Position numbers and translations under genes: made by a program
Notes under the pieces: model-generated
The model's input: only the letters and a program-made list of their open reading frames with translations
Database searches by the model: none
Told to the model about the DNA's origin: nothing
In this document: positions 1 through 8,373 of the stretch, in pieces
How positions within the stretch are numbered: position 1 is the stretch's first letter
Layout of the letters: every line of letters begins with the position of its first letter
NCBI GenBank assembly: GCA_023246445.1
Contig: JAHFIJ010000004.1
Coordinates: forward strand, 1 to 53,981
Length of the DNA: 53,981 nucleotides
Direction: 5' to 3'
DNA from: Candidatus Woesearchaeota archaeon
GTDB taxonomy: Archaea > Nanobdellota > Nanobdellia > SCGC-AAA011-G17 > JACQNH01

Positions 1-387
1 ATAAAGCCGGATTATCGAAACTCTTCCAACAAGATAAGATAGAACCTCTTTACTTAATATAATCTCAGAAGAAGATGTTAACCAGACTTTCCTTCCTTTA
101 TCCCCCAGATACTTTAACTTTCTGCCAGCATCACTAACATATTGCACCTCATCAAAAACAGACATTTCCTTGCCTTCAATATTCTGGATTTCAAATTTTT
201 TGATATCTTCTTCAAAAAGCCGCCTTACATCTGGATCATCAAACAACAGATACGCCGAATTCTTGGCTTTAATTTGCTCTTTTAGAAAAGTGGTTTTTCC
301 AGATTGTCTTGCTCCGACTAAAGCAAGGATATTATAGACTTTTGATATCTTTTCAAACTTTTCTTTTATTTCCCTTTCTACATACAT
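1..387 (-). CDS. AAA ATPase, DUF4143/AAA_14 type (3' end outside window)
   Basis: Reads on the minus strand from an ATG at 387 and is still open at base 1 (129 codons visible). Seen: Walker A GARQSGKTT at residues 25-33, Walker B MSVFDE at about 75-80, and a serine-rich sensor-like TSSSEII at about 104-110. This order matches the N-terminal P-loop part of the archaeal AAA_14 family, whose C-terminal DUF4143 domain would lie outside. The role of the family is unsettled (often linked to mobile or toxin-antitoxin-like loci). An archaeal TATA box 25 nt upstream makes the ATG at 387 a likely leaderless start. Confidence 0.8.
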   Translation of the reverse strand, partial: MYVEREIKEKFEKISKVYNILALVGARQSGKTTFLKEQIKAKNSAYLLFDDPDVRRLFEEDIKKFEIQNIEGKEMSVFDEVQYVSDAGRKLKYLGDKGRKVWLTSSSEIILSKEVLSYLVGRVSIIRLY

Positions 388-407
388 ATAATTTACAATA
401 AATCAGT

Positions 408-416
408 ATTTATAAA
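408..416 (-). promoter_or_regulatory. TATA box for the AAA ATPase gene
   Basis: On the minus strand this reads TTTATAAAT, centred 25 nt before the ATG at 387, the spacing expected of a leaderless archaeal transcript. Confidence 0.55.
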
Positions 417-420
417 CTTT

Positions 421-467
421 ACTAAAGTTAAAGTATAGCTAAAGTTTAGTATAACTAAAATTAGTTT
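421..467. repeat. Cluster of ACTAAAGT-like boxes
   Basis: Direct copies ACTAAAGT (421), GCTAAAGT (438) and ACTAAAAT (454) alternate with inverted copies AGTTTAGT (443) and ATTAGTTT (460), immediately upstream of the ATPase TATA box. The arrangement suggests an operator, but the region is AT-rich and no regulator is identified. Confidence 0.35.
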
Positions 468-476
468 GAATGGTAA

Positions 477-1394
477 TTAACTATATTTCTTATCTAAATA
501 AATTGTCACAGCTGGTATCTCTTCTAAATAAGCAAAATTATCTAATATTATAATTAAATCTCTTTGCACACTTCCTAAATTAGTTGGATCAATATTAGTC
601 ATTGTGCAGTCAACTATTCTTTTTCTATCTCTCAATACAACAGTTCCTTCTTCACAAACTATTGGGTAAGGTCCTTTTATAACAAAACTAACCTTTTCCC
701 TTCTTCTCTTTTCATAATCCCAGCAGCTTCCTAAATCATCAACTATATTTCCGCTTCCTGCATTTTCAATTGTAAATTTAAATCTCATTGACCCAAATGC
801 ATCTCCAGCCCTTACCTTAACAACCTCCTGGCTTAAAGAAGTAACCTGAACTCCGCTTGGGGGATTATCTCCTGCCTGTATATTTTCATTGGGTATCACT
901 TCTTGCCTGTCGCTTAAAATTATATTAGTTTGAACAACAACAGGAATATAATAACAATATTGGCCCGTTATCACTTTGCTTCTTCTGCTCGTTACTTCCC
1001 CTATATACCTCAATGGCCCAAGATCAATAATTCTTGTATCAATGTAGCCTGTTTGTTCATCAATAGGATCTAAAGATAAAGGGAATAATATCTCTTTTGC
1101 ACCAATAAAGAAATTAGGTATTATGGCATCTCCGGTCAATCTTAATCTTACAGTATTTGGCAATATTCTTTTTGTTCCTTTATTTGATAATTCCGCTTCA
1201 ACATCAATTAATTCGCCAGTTTCATAATACTCTTTTTCAGAAGAAACAGGTGCATCTTTAACAAATTTTGCCTCTAAAGCTGAGTTTCCTGTATATTTAT
1301 AAAATCCTCTTGAATCGCCGGTATTACTTGTAGTGCAAGAAATAATTAAAACTACTAAAATTGCTAGAAAAATTAATAACAGCCTCTTTTTCAT
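477..1394 (-). CDS. Secreted lipoprotein-like protein, 305 aa
   Basis: Not recognised as a named family. Residues 1-19 are a lysine-start hydrophobic signal ending in IISC, so Cys20 is a plausible lipidation site; the rest is predicted extracytoplasmic with beta-rich stretches and only three further cysteines. It is the last gene of a minus-strand operon (3329-4621, 2302-3336, 1428-2318, this gene) with overlaps or a 33-nt gap between members. The start has AGAGG directly upstream. The first operon gene carries a pilin-like signal, so this protein may belong to the surface apparatus encoded elsewhere in the window; that link is inference. Confidence 0.75.
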   Translation of the reverse strand: MKKRLLLIFLAILVVLIISCTTSNTGDSRGFYKYTGNSALEAKFVKDAPVSSEKEYYETGELIDVEAELSNKGTKRILPNTVRLRLTGDAIIPNFFIGAKEILFPLSLDPIDEQTGYIDTRIIDLGPLRYIGEVTSRRSKVITGQYCYYIPVVVQTNIILSDRQEVIPNENIQAGDNPPSGVQVTSLSQEVVKVRAGDAFGSMRFKFTIENAGSGNIVDDLGSCWDYEKRRREKVSFVIKGPYPIVCEEGTVVLRDRKRIVDCTMTNIDPTNLGSVQRDLIIILDNFAYLEEIPAVTIYLDKKYS

Positions 1395-1427
1395 ATCCTC
1401 TCTAAAAACAAAACACCTTTATAAATG

Positions 1428-2318
1428 TTATGGCTCGATTGCGAATTTAACGTCTTTCTTTAAACTATAATCATACTTCATCCAGAGATACCCATCAAAC
1501 TTCTTAACCCCATTTTCTAAATTCAAAGACCTGTCTAAATAAACCTTACAATAGGTTTCTCCTTCCCTTTCATTTTTCCATTTAATATTTTTATTATCAT
1601 CCTCATCTAAGCTTGCCCTACACTCTGAATCTTTAAGAAATGGGAAATTCTCAAAAGATATATCCAAATTCTCCACATCGCCCTTTTTAATATTAGTAAA
1701 AGAAATATAAAAAGTATAAGAGTTAGTTTCTTCAGTATTAATATCTGCAACAGAAATCTCATTTATCTTAAACTCGCTTCCAGGTATATTAGAGTCTACT
1801 AAACTCTTGCCTAAGCCACCGCATTTAATATCGTAATCATCCAAGCCCATAGTAATGCATCCACTAAATTTAGCTCTTGAATAACCTTGATAAGTAAGCT
1901 CACTCGACAAGCTTGCCATGGGAATAAAACTATCCACTTTAACATCAAAAGAGCTTATAAGGCTTTTTTTCCCTTCAATAGATTTCATAATCTCAGAAGA
2001 TGTAAATTTATTTTCCACCTTATTAATGACAGGGAGATATAAAGTTTGCAATAAAACAGGGTAACTGTCAGAAAAATCTGCTTTGCCGAAATCAATATTA
2101 AATTTTATTTTCCCGCTTTTAACCTTATCAGGAAATCTTGATTGTAGCTTGACATTTAATTCTGCATTTCTCCCGCTAAGAGTTAAATCAACTTGCTCTT
2201 TTTCAGCATCCCCTTTTATAAATTTTTTCTCAACATTCATTCTTAAAGAATCCAACGTAGAGCATGCACTAACTAATAGAATAATTAATAAAATAAAAAC
2301 TTTAATCAAGTTCACCAC
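1428..2318 (-). CDS. Secreted lipoprotein-like protein, 296 aa
   Basis: N-terminal hydrophobic segment ends in LVSAC, a good lipobox, so it is probably anchored through Cys19. The remaining residues look extracellular, with a few cysteines. No known domain recognised. The start codon is GTG (two GTGs in tandem at 2318 and 2315) and lies inside the end of the upstream gene, giving a 17-nt overlap that implies translational coupling. Its pairing with the next lipoprotein gene and with an anchored and a pilin-like protein upstream suggests a co-assembled envelope complex. Confidence 0.7.
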   Translation of the reverse strand: MVNLIKVFILLIILLVSACSTLDSLRMNVEKKFIKGDAEKEQVDLTLSGRNAELNVKLQSRFPDKVKSGKIKFNIDFGKADFSDSYPVLLQTLYLPVINKVENKFTSSEIMKSIEGKKSLISSFDVKVDSFIPMASLSSELTYQGYSRAKFSGCITMGLDDYDIKCGGLGKSLVDSNIPGSEFKINEISVADINTEETNSYTFYISFTNIKKGDVENLDISFENFPFLKDSECRASLDEDDNKNIKWKNEREGETYCKVYLDRSLNLENGVKKFDGYLWMKYDYSLKKDVKFAIEP

Positions 2319-3336
2319 CTTCTTTAGGTTTATCTTCTTTAGCCTTGGTTATACTAACAGAACTCGTCGTTTCCATAGTAAAATCATAACTAGCCTTTGC
2401 GATTACTCTGCTATAAATCTTTTCATCTTCAATGCTAAAAACACTAACAGGACAACTAAAGAATTTCTCATTATCTTTTATTTCCAAATCTTGAGTAAGG
2501 GGATTAAATCCATCACAATATATTGGAGCAACACCATTTGGAAATTCTATAATTAGATTTTTTAATAATATTCTTCCATCTCTCCAGTTATTCGACAAGT
2601 AAATATTAAAAAAATCAGTAGACCCCTCTAATAAAGGATCATTAGTTTTCCTACTCGAAGAAAATTGCATCTTAACTTTCAATGGCCCACCATCTTCAGT
2701 TATAATAGAAGATTTTAATTCTTCAATATCTTTTCTATCTAAATCATTAGATACTGTATAAAAATCTAAATAAAATTTGGATTCTTTAGAAAACTCTAAT
2801 TTCATCCCTAAATAAAGATCTGGATTCTTCAATTCTTTCAATTCTTCTAAGTTAGAATTTTTAATAATACAACTTTTAGGACGCTCATAAAAGTCTCCAG
2901 ACAAATGTAATTTAGTTTCATCCTTTTTCTTTTCAAATACCCCGCAAGTATACTTAATTTTACTAACGCCATATTTTTTTAAATCAAAATCATCCCCATA
3001 CTCAATATCAGCGCCAAAGATTAAATCTCTCCCAAACTCAATCTCTTTAGGCACATTATACAATTCCATAGCTAATTTCTTTTTAATCTCTTTTGTAGCC
3101 AAAGGCTCATTGCCCCATATATTTTTAATTGGAGAAATAAATTTATCTAATCTTCCTGACACAAAATCCCCGCCAAACTTCTGTATTCCACTAAAACCCC
3201 CCTTATTATAATATAAATACCCAACAGAAACTATAATAAAAATCAATACGAGTAATAATAAATAATTGCCTCCAGAACTCTCATTCCTAACTCTAATCTC
3301 TTTGGAATCTTCTTCATCATTTGCCATTTTATTCAA
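2302..3336 (-). CDS. Membrane-anchored extracytoplasmic protein, 344 aa
   Basis: A charged cytoplasmic N-terminus (about 22 residues) is followed by one membrane segment at about residues 24-42 (LLLLVLIFIIVSVGYLYY) and a large C-terminal domain with cysteine pairs. The C-terminal tail is Lys/Glu-rich. Not recognised as a known family. It overlaps the upstream pilin-like gene by 8 nt and the downstream lipoprotein by 17 nt, so all three are translated from one message. Confidence 0.75.
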   Translation of the reverse strand: MNKMANDEEDSKEIRVRNESSGGNYLLLLVLIFIIVSVGYLYYNKGGFSGIQKFGGDFVSGRLDKFISPIKNIWGNEPLATKEIKKKLAMELYNVPKEIEFGRDLIFGADIEYGDDFDLKKYGVSKIKYTCGVFEKKKDETKLHLSGDFYERPKSCIIKNSNLEELKELKNPDLYLGMKLEFSKESKFYLDFYTVSNDLDRKDIEELKSSIITEDGGPLKVKMQFSSSRKTNDPLLEGSTDFFNIYLSNNWRDGRILLKNLIIEFPNGVAPIYCDGFNPLTQDLEIKDNEKFFSCPVSVFSIEDEKIYSRVIAKASYDFTMETTSSVSITKAKEDKPKEGGELD

Positions 3337-4621
3337 TAACTATATCTAGTCTTTCAATTTCAAATGCTTCTCTTGGCACAATCTTAATAAAATTGCTTCC
3401 AACAACCATATACTCGCTTAAATCCAAAGTAATAAATGCATTATTTGTATTAAAATAAAGTTCAGCGCCATTAACATTAACAGAAGCCTCTTTCCTTAAG
3501 CCATCATTAACAGATAATACATGCAATAATAAATCCGCTCTTCCACTTGCTACATCCTCAAACTGTCTTCTTCCAATATCAAATCTGTATTTTGGAAAAT
3601 CAAAATTTCTCATATCTGCATTAAACTTCAAATCAGTTATATCATAGCCATTATCTCCACTGGGATTCAAAACAAAATCAATTTTATTTTCTCCTTCTCT
3701 TATTAAACTGCTGCTTATATCTAAGCTTGGTCTTCCGGCATCACAAAAAACTATATCATCATATAGGGTTTTGCCATTGAAATCAATCCTTAAGCTTCCT
3801 TGTCTTGTATTTATATTGCTGCAGGAAATAAAATAACTAACGAAAGCCCTTTTTATGTCAACAACCTCATCTTTGGTTAAAACAAACTTTCTATTACTTA
3901 TTAAATTTTCTTGAAAAAGTTCCATGGCCAAACTTAAGTCAATTAATTTAAAATAGCTTTTTGATAACCATTTGGATTTAGCACTGAAACTTAATTTATT
4001 ATTTTCTTTTAATAAGCTAATTGGTAAGTCTATAGGTAAATCATTTGCCTCAGCATTCCCGCTATAAATAATATTTTCATTTAATCTAATTTCTAAAATG
4101 CCATTCTTCTCTCCCGGGAAAAACACTAAAGAAATCTTTTTGACATCTTTTGGAGAATTAAAATTTAATGATTTTGCATCCCCGCCAAATAACCACGATT
4201 CAACATACAGGGATTTAGGTAAAGCAACATTTACTCTTTTAACCTGTGAAAATAAAGATATTGGATTTAAATCTGCACTAAATTTAAAATTTTGTATAGG
4301 CCTTACAATCCCAGGGCTTTCACTTAATAATAAATTTCCACCAATAACATTCCCGCTCCTTATACAGCCATCTCTACAGTTTCTAAAATCATCATTGCAT
4401 CTTATCTTGCAATCAAAAGTATCGCAATCATCTCTGCATCTGTCTAGGCTTATTTGGCAGTCATTTTCACAATCAGCACTTAATACATTTCTATCTTCCA
4501 AAACCTTATTCCTTTCCTCAGGTGGTATCAATAAAAGGTAAATAACCATCAATAGAGCCATAATAAAGATAAAAATAGATACCCCAACACCAAATTCTCC
4601 TGCACCTCTCTTACTTTTCAT
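3329..4621 (-). CDS. Pilin-like protein with Cys-rich linker, 430 aa
   Basis: Residues 1-5 give MKSKR followed by GAGE and a hydrophobic helix to about residue 32: a class III signal (cleavage after the Gly of KRG, Glu at +3). Next comes a Cys-rich stretch (about 51-90) built of Cx3C pairs (CENDC, CRDDC, CKIRC, CRDGC), resembling a twin-Cx3C helical hairpin, then about 330 residues of predicted beta sandwich with repeated segments. It heads the 477-4621 operon. Expected role: exported by the FlaI/FlaJ-type machine and processed by the peptidase at 6445-7302. Confidence 0.8.
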   Translation of the reverse strand: MKSKRGAGEFGVGVSIFIFIMALLMVIYLLLIPPEERNKVLEDRNVLSADCENDCQISLDRCRDDCDTFDCKIRCNDDFRNCRDGCIRSGNVIGGNLLLSESPGIVRPIQNFKFSADLNPISLFSQVKRVNVALPKSLYVESWLFGGDAKSLNFNSPKDVKKISLVFFPGEKNGILEIRLNENIIYSGNAEANDLPIDLPISLLKENNKLSFSAKSKWLSKSYFKLIDLSLAMELFQENLISNRKFVLTKDEVVDIKRAFVSYFISCSNINTRQGSLRIDFNGKTLYDDIVFCDAGRPSLDISSSLIREGENKIDFVLNPSGDNGYDITDLKFNADMRNFDFPKYRFDIGRRQFEDVASGRADLLLHVLSVNDGLRKEASVNVNGAELYFNTNNAFITLDLSEYMVVGSNFIKIVPREAFEIERLDIVIE

Positions 4622-4700
4622 CTAAAACAAATAACTTTATTAATATATAAAGTTTTCTTGAGTTTAGCAAGTAGTTAGATTCTTGCAAAAAGAGGCAAAA

Positions 4701-5336
4701 ATGGTTCAATTTCCAGTATGTTTCAATGATTCTTTATTATATCTGGCGATTATACTACGGTTTATTATCCAAAACCCATTCCAGATATTCTTCTTATTTG
4801 TCTTTGCTATATTAATGGCTAAAACTAAATTATTAAAATATATTCTAAGTTTAATAGTTATTTTACTGGCAGGCTTTACCAAGCTATTAATAGAATCAGC
4901 ATTAATATCAGCATTAATTGTAAAAATATTGCCTTATTTTGTTCTCGGTGGCTCATTATTTGCAGGCGCCTCAATAGCTACACAATTAAAAATAACATTA
5001 GCTCCGATAATGATCTTATCATCGTTTTTTATCATAATGGAAACTAAAATGCCTATGCAATTAATAACTGCCATAATTGCAGGTTTTCTTGCACCATTAT
5101 TTTTATTAGACTGGACATATGCTGTTATTTATTTGGTTATACAATTTTATATTATTTTATTTGCAAGCAAGGCAAGCAAATTTACAGCAATAACCATACC
5201 AATTATCTATATAGTTGTAATCTTGATTTTATTAACAGTTCCAACCCTAGGCTACTGCCATACATTATCAGAATTCTTAAAAGAACCAGCAGTTCAGAAC
5301 TTTATTGCCTCTCCTTTCAAATGGCCATTAATTTAA
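4701..5336 (+). CDS. Polytopic membrane protein, 211 aa
   Basis: About six hydrophobic segments fill the protein; no catalytic motif recognised. The ATG at 4701 is chosen because AGAGG lies 5 nt upstream; an in-frame TTG at 4683 is not a convincing start. The gene is convergent with the flavoprotein gene on the other strand and their 3' ends overlap by 20 nt. Confidence 0.7.
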   Translation: MVQFPVCFNDSLLYLAIILRFIIQNPFQIFFLFVFAILMAKTKLLKYILSLIVILLAGFTKLLIESALISALIVKILPYFVLGGSLFAGASIATQLKITLAPIMILSSFFIIMETKMPMQLITAIIAGFLAPLFLLDWTYAVIYLVIQFYIILFASKASKFTAITIPIIYIVVILILLTVPTLGYCHTLSEFLKEPAVQNFIASPFKWPLI

Positions 5337-6393
5337 GAAATTTCAAAAATCTAGGTTCTGTCAATAATAATTTAACTAAAAACTTAGATGGAAAATCCCT
5401 GTTATATTTTTGCATTAATTCCAGAACCTTTTCCTGCTTAAATAACCTCATTAAATACTCATAATCCCCATCTTTAAAGTAGCTCATCATCTGCCTTATT
5501 TTTAGACTAATCCATAGCTCTTTCCCTATTTTCTTTTTAACTTCTTTATCATAATTTCCTCCTTCTTTGATTACCTTAGCTAATATTTTGCCTGCATTTA
5601 ACCCATAGACAATCCCACCATGCGTGCTCCCTTTAACCAATCCTGCAGCATCCCCAATTAAATAAACATTCTTATAACTTAAAGGAGTATTAAAATTAAA
5701 TAAAGGAATCATCCCTGTTTGATTTTCTAATATTTTATTTATCTTAATAACTTTTAATAATTTTTTAAAAATTAAATTTAAATTTCCCTCCCCCACAATA
5801 CCAACTCTGGCAGAATTTTTATTCTCAGGCACGACCCAGCCAAATTCCCCATAACCAAGATAAATTTTATACACTTCATCTTCAAAATTACCTTTAACCC
5901 TGTATTGTATTGCAGTTTTATATTTCCTTCCATTCAGCATATTAAAAGAATTTCCAACTCTTGAATAAGGCCCGTCAGCACCAACCAAAATCTCATCTTC
6001 AATCACCCCTTTATTTGTATTACATTTAACCTTCTCATTTTCAATAGTAGCAGAATTTAATCTATGTTTAAATAAAATCTCAGCCCCAGCGCTTTCAGCC
6101 ATTTCACCTAAATATCTGTCAAATTTGCATCTATCCAGGATATAATCCCCCTTGCCAATATCCACCTCTACACTATCTCTGTTAAAATATACCTTCACTT
6201 TTTTGATTTTATTTACAATAATAGAAGAATCTAATTTCAAAACATCATTTATTGCCTCAGTCACGACACCAGTGCATTGGACAGGCTTGCCTATTGTAAA
6301 ATGCTCTTCTAATACCCTAACATTAAAGCCTTCCTTAGCCAGCAGATAAGCCAAATAACTGCCGCTTGGACCTGCTCCAGCAATTAATACCAT
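5317..6393 (-). CDS. Geranylgeranyl reductase family FAD-dependent oxidoreductase
   Basis: N-terminal Rossmann FAD motif GAGPSGSY at residues 6-13, the acidic end of the second strand (VLEEH) near residue 31, a CTGVV segment after KPVQ near residue 40, the GADGPYSRVG motif near residue 140, and the GDAAGLVKGSTHGG motif near residue 250. This is the architecture of the geranylgeranyl reductase family, which saturates isoprenoid chains of archaeal lipids. At 358 aa the length is typical. With CarS (22368-22919) it points to ether-lipid synthesis. The start ATG at 6393 sits directly before the FAD motif. Confidence 0.85.
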   Translation of the reverse strand: MVLIAGAGPSGSYLAYLLAKEGFNVRVLEEHFTIGKPVQCTGVVTEAINDVLKLDSSIIVNKIKKVKVYFNRDSVEVDIGKGDYILDRCKFDRYLGEMAESAGAEILFKHRLNSATIENEKVKCNTNKGVIEDEILVGADGPYSRVGNSFNMLNGRKYKTAIQYRVKGNFEDEVYKIYLGYGEFGWVVPENKNSARVGIVGEGNLNLIFKKLLKVIKINKILENQTGMIPLFNFNTPLSYKNVYLIGDAAGLVKGSTHGGIVYGLNAGKILAKVIKEGGNYDKEVKKKIGKELWISLKIRQMMSYFKDGDYEYLMRLFKQEKVLELMQKYNRDFPSKFLVKLLLTEPRFLKFLKLMAI

Positions 6394-6414
6394 CCCCTTA
6401 ACAACTTAAAAAAA

Positions 6415-6423
6415 TTTATAAAT
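6415..6423 (+). promoter_or_regulatory. TATA box for the prepilin peptidase gene
   Basis: TTTATAAAT centred at 6419, exactly 26 nt before the ATG at 6445. This favours that ATG over the one at 6427, which lies too close to the box. Confidence 0.55.
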
Positions 6424-6444
6424 CTAATGCATTATAGCTCTTTA

Positions 6445-7302
6445 ATGCTGGAAACACTATTATTCGCTTATGCCCTTTTAATCCTGTTATTATCCGCTTT
6501 TACAGATATTAAAAAAAGAGAGGTTTTAGACTCAGCAAGTTTAACTTTATTATTAATTTCAATTATCACAGTCATTTTATATTCACTGATTCAAAACAAT
6601 TATAATGTTCTTTTAACCGCCTTAAAATTCTTTATTTTGTTATTAATGTTTTCTCTGTTATTATACTATGCAAGGCAATGGGGTGGGGGGGACACAAAAT
6701 TATTAATCGCCCTGTCAATCCCCTTAACGTTTCCTATAATAAAATTTGATATCTTTTTAACATCACCAATAGACTTCTTAGTAAATCTTGCTATTGTTGG
6801 CTCTTTATATGGAACTTTTTTCGCACTAATAAAAATAATGAGACGTCCAAAAGAATTCATAAATAATCTTAAAGCTATATCTAAAGAACATAAATACTAT
6901 CTTTTTTTAGCTGTATTTTTCTCATTAATGATTTTTATAATGGCTAATCTGCAGGATATTAATCTAATAAAATCTCTTCTTTATTCTCTTTCAGTATTTT
7001 TGCTGTTAATACCAATATTGCATACAATTTTCAAATCCATAGAGTCTTTTTCAATGATAAAAACAATACCAATTAACAGATTAACGCCTGGAGACTGGAT
7101 TATAGATAAAAAAATAAAATCCAGATTTAAAATATCCTCTTTAGGGATAGACCAGGAGCAGATATCTTTATTAAAAAAGGCAAAAATAAAACTAATCCAA
7201 ATCAAAGAAGGAATTCCATTTGTCCCAACATTTTTATTAGCTTATGTAATAACAAATTTCTATGGTAATCTAATCTTTAATATTATTAGAGTGTTTATTT
7301 AA
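6445..7302 (+). CDS. Archaeal prepilin peptidase (A24, PibD/EppA/FlaK-like)
   Basis: Membrane aspartic protease that removes class III signal peptides from pilin-like precursors. The two catalytic aspartates are visible: SAFTDIKKREV (Asp21) and the GxGD box GGGDTK (Asp83), each at the cytoplasmic end of a membrane helix. About seven hydrophobic segments; a soluble region near residues 200-255 (containing PGDWIID) is typical of DPANN relatives. The ATG at 6445 fits a TATA box 26 nt away; an alternative ATG at 6427 adds six residues. The window holds about eleven candidate substrates with K/R-G junctions, so this is the processing enzyme of that system. Confidence 0.88.
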   Translation: MLETLLFAYALLILLLSAFTDIKKREVLDSASLTLLLISIITVILYSLIQNNYNVLLTALKFFILLLMFSLLLYYARQWGGGDTKLLIALSIPLTFPIIKFDIFLTSPIDFLVNLAIVGSLYGTFFALIKIMRRPKEFINNLKAISKEHKYYLFLAVFFSLMIFIMANLQDINLIKSLLYSLSVFLLLIPILHTIFKSIESFSMIKTIPINRLTPGDWIIDKKIKSRFKISSLGIDQEQISLLKKAKIKLIQIKEGIPFVPTFLLAYVITNFYGNLIFNIIRVFI

Positions 7303-7469
7303 TTTTTGTCTTACCATTATAGTTTCATGGAATATTACTGAATTATTATAGTTTACTATTTTTCTTTAAGCGTTTATAAATCGCACCTTACTATTTCTCT
7401 ATTAACTTATCGGTGGGTATGCGGGCTTAATTCAAAAGTTTTTTAAGGGCTAACCCCTTATAGGAATTT

Positions 7470-7601
7470 ATGGATACAGAACAACTTAAAAAAGATATAA
7501 ATGAGCTTATAGGGAAATTTAAGTCAAATAGAGACTTTTATACAAAACATTCAGAATCTACAACTGAAAACATGGATAAAAAAGAAGTTGCCTGCCCCTA
7601 A
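7470..7601 (+). pseudogene. N-terminal remnant of an Eco57I-type restriction-modification protein
   Basis: An ATG at 7470 opens a 43-codon frame whose middle reads LIGKFKSNRDFY, like the start of type IIG / Eco57I-class enzymes (usually a LI..(F/Y).SNR.FY helix followed by the nuclease region). The frame stops at 7599-7601, where the complete enzyme would continue for many hundreds of residues. A TATA-like TTTATAAAT lies at 7375-7383. Read as the truncated start of a lost restriction gene; assignment by remembered motif only. Confidence 0.4.
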
Positions 7602-7860
7602 GTTTGACTTTACCAGCTTCTTTACTGTAACGTTCCAAAGACCACCGACCCCCCAAAAGACCCCCCAAAAGCCAACCGAATTAGAACAGAAAATAATCGA
7701 TGTAATAAAGAAGAACAAGTCGATTACTAGAGAAGAGATAGCTAAGGAGCTCAATATTACTCCCGATACAGTTAAAGAATATCTTGAGAAACTGAAGAAG
7801 AAAGGATGGTTATTAAGAGTTGGTGGAAGAAAACAGGGTTCATGGGAAATTACAGAATAA
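7588..7860 (+). pseudogene. Winged-helix C-terminal remnant of an AlbA_2/RecG-like (Schlafen-AAA_4 type) regulator
   Basis: A 90-codon frame without an ATG at its front (it opens with TTG). It begins with FFTVTFQRP and a KTPQK linker, then a winged helix: EEIAKELNITPDTVKEYLEK and KKKGWLLRVG, ending GSWEITE. This is how the tail of the divergent AAA_4 / HATPase_c_4 transcriptional regulators looks; the several hundred preceding residues are absent. It is in a different frame from the remnant at 7470-7601. Could still be expressed as a small DNA-binding protein, but the missing start argues for a relic. Confidence 0.5.
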
Positions 7861-7862
7861 TT

Positions 7863-8024
7863 TTAAAGATAATCTTTCTTTTTATCTAAAGCACCCTTTT
7901 CTTTAAGGTATTCAACAAGTGCCCTCCTAACTAGATCAGAAGATTTAACTGCTTTTTTATGTGCTAATTTTTCATAATCATGCCACACAACAAAGCTACA
8001 GCAATGTTTATATACCTGTTTCAT
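7863..8024 (-). CDS. Small ribbon-helix-helix-like protein, 53 aa
   Basis: A 53-codon frame on the minus strand from an ATG at 8024. The C-terminal two thirds (YEKLAHKKAVKSSDLVRRAL followed by VEYLKEKG) has the helix-turn-helix pattern of CopG/Arc-type ribbon-helix-helix proteins, with an SSDLVRRAL second-helix start. The N-terminus contains a CC pair and is not obviously the usual strand. It is divergently arranged with the small membrane protein at 8036, only 11 nt apart, so one regulatory region would serve both. Could also be a decayed antitoxin. Confidence 0.45.
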   Translation of the reverse strand: MKQVYKHCCSFVVWHDYEKLAHKKAVKSSDLVRRALVEYLKEKGALDKKKDYL

Positions 8025-8035
8025 ATTCTGATCTT

Positions 8036-8245
8036 ATGAACTTCAAACCAAGAATCTTAAAAATAGTTTTATCCATACTGATAGGATTATTTATAGGGGT
8101 AATATATCAAAGTTTATTTCATGGTTTCGATTATTCGATGATTGGAATGAATCCATGGGTAAAATGGATGGATCTTCTAATTTATTCTATAATACCTGTG
8201 ATTGCAGTATATATTATTTGGAGTTTATTTGAAAAGAAAAAATAG
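8036..8245 (+). CDS. Small membrane protein, 69 aa
   Basis: The ATG at 8036 (MNFKPRILK) is chosen over upstream possibilities because the hydrophobic region starts right after it and the upstream extension is polar and unlikely. Two membrane segments, about residues 9-28 and 48-64, with a Lys-rich C-terminus. Not recognised. It shares a short intergenic region with the ribbon-helix-helix-like gene on the other strand. Confidence 0.45.
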   Translation: MNFKPRILKIVLSILIGLFIGVIYQSLFHGFDYSMIGMNPWVKWMDLLIYSIIPVIAVYIIWSLFEKKK

Positions 8246-8373
8246 AGCCATCCCTTACTAATTAAAATTTTCCGCCAGTCCACACATAATTTTTGAACTT
8301 TCTCAAAAAACTTTGTTTTCTTTGAACCCCGTCGCTTCGCTCCGAACCACGTTGCACTCTCAACTATTATTAT

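Noticed and set aside
4683-4700. TTG start for the membrane protein at 4701
   Set aside because: AGAGG lies just before the ATG at 4701, and the extension is not hydrophobic or conserved-looking.
8310-8365. GC-rich hairpin or small RNA (CGTCGCTTCGCTCCG)
   Set aside because: Only weak self-complementarity and no promoter or T-run pattern that would define a transcript.
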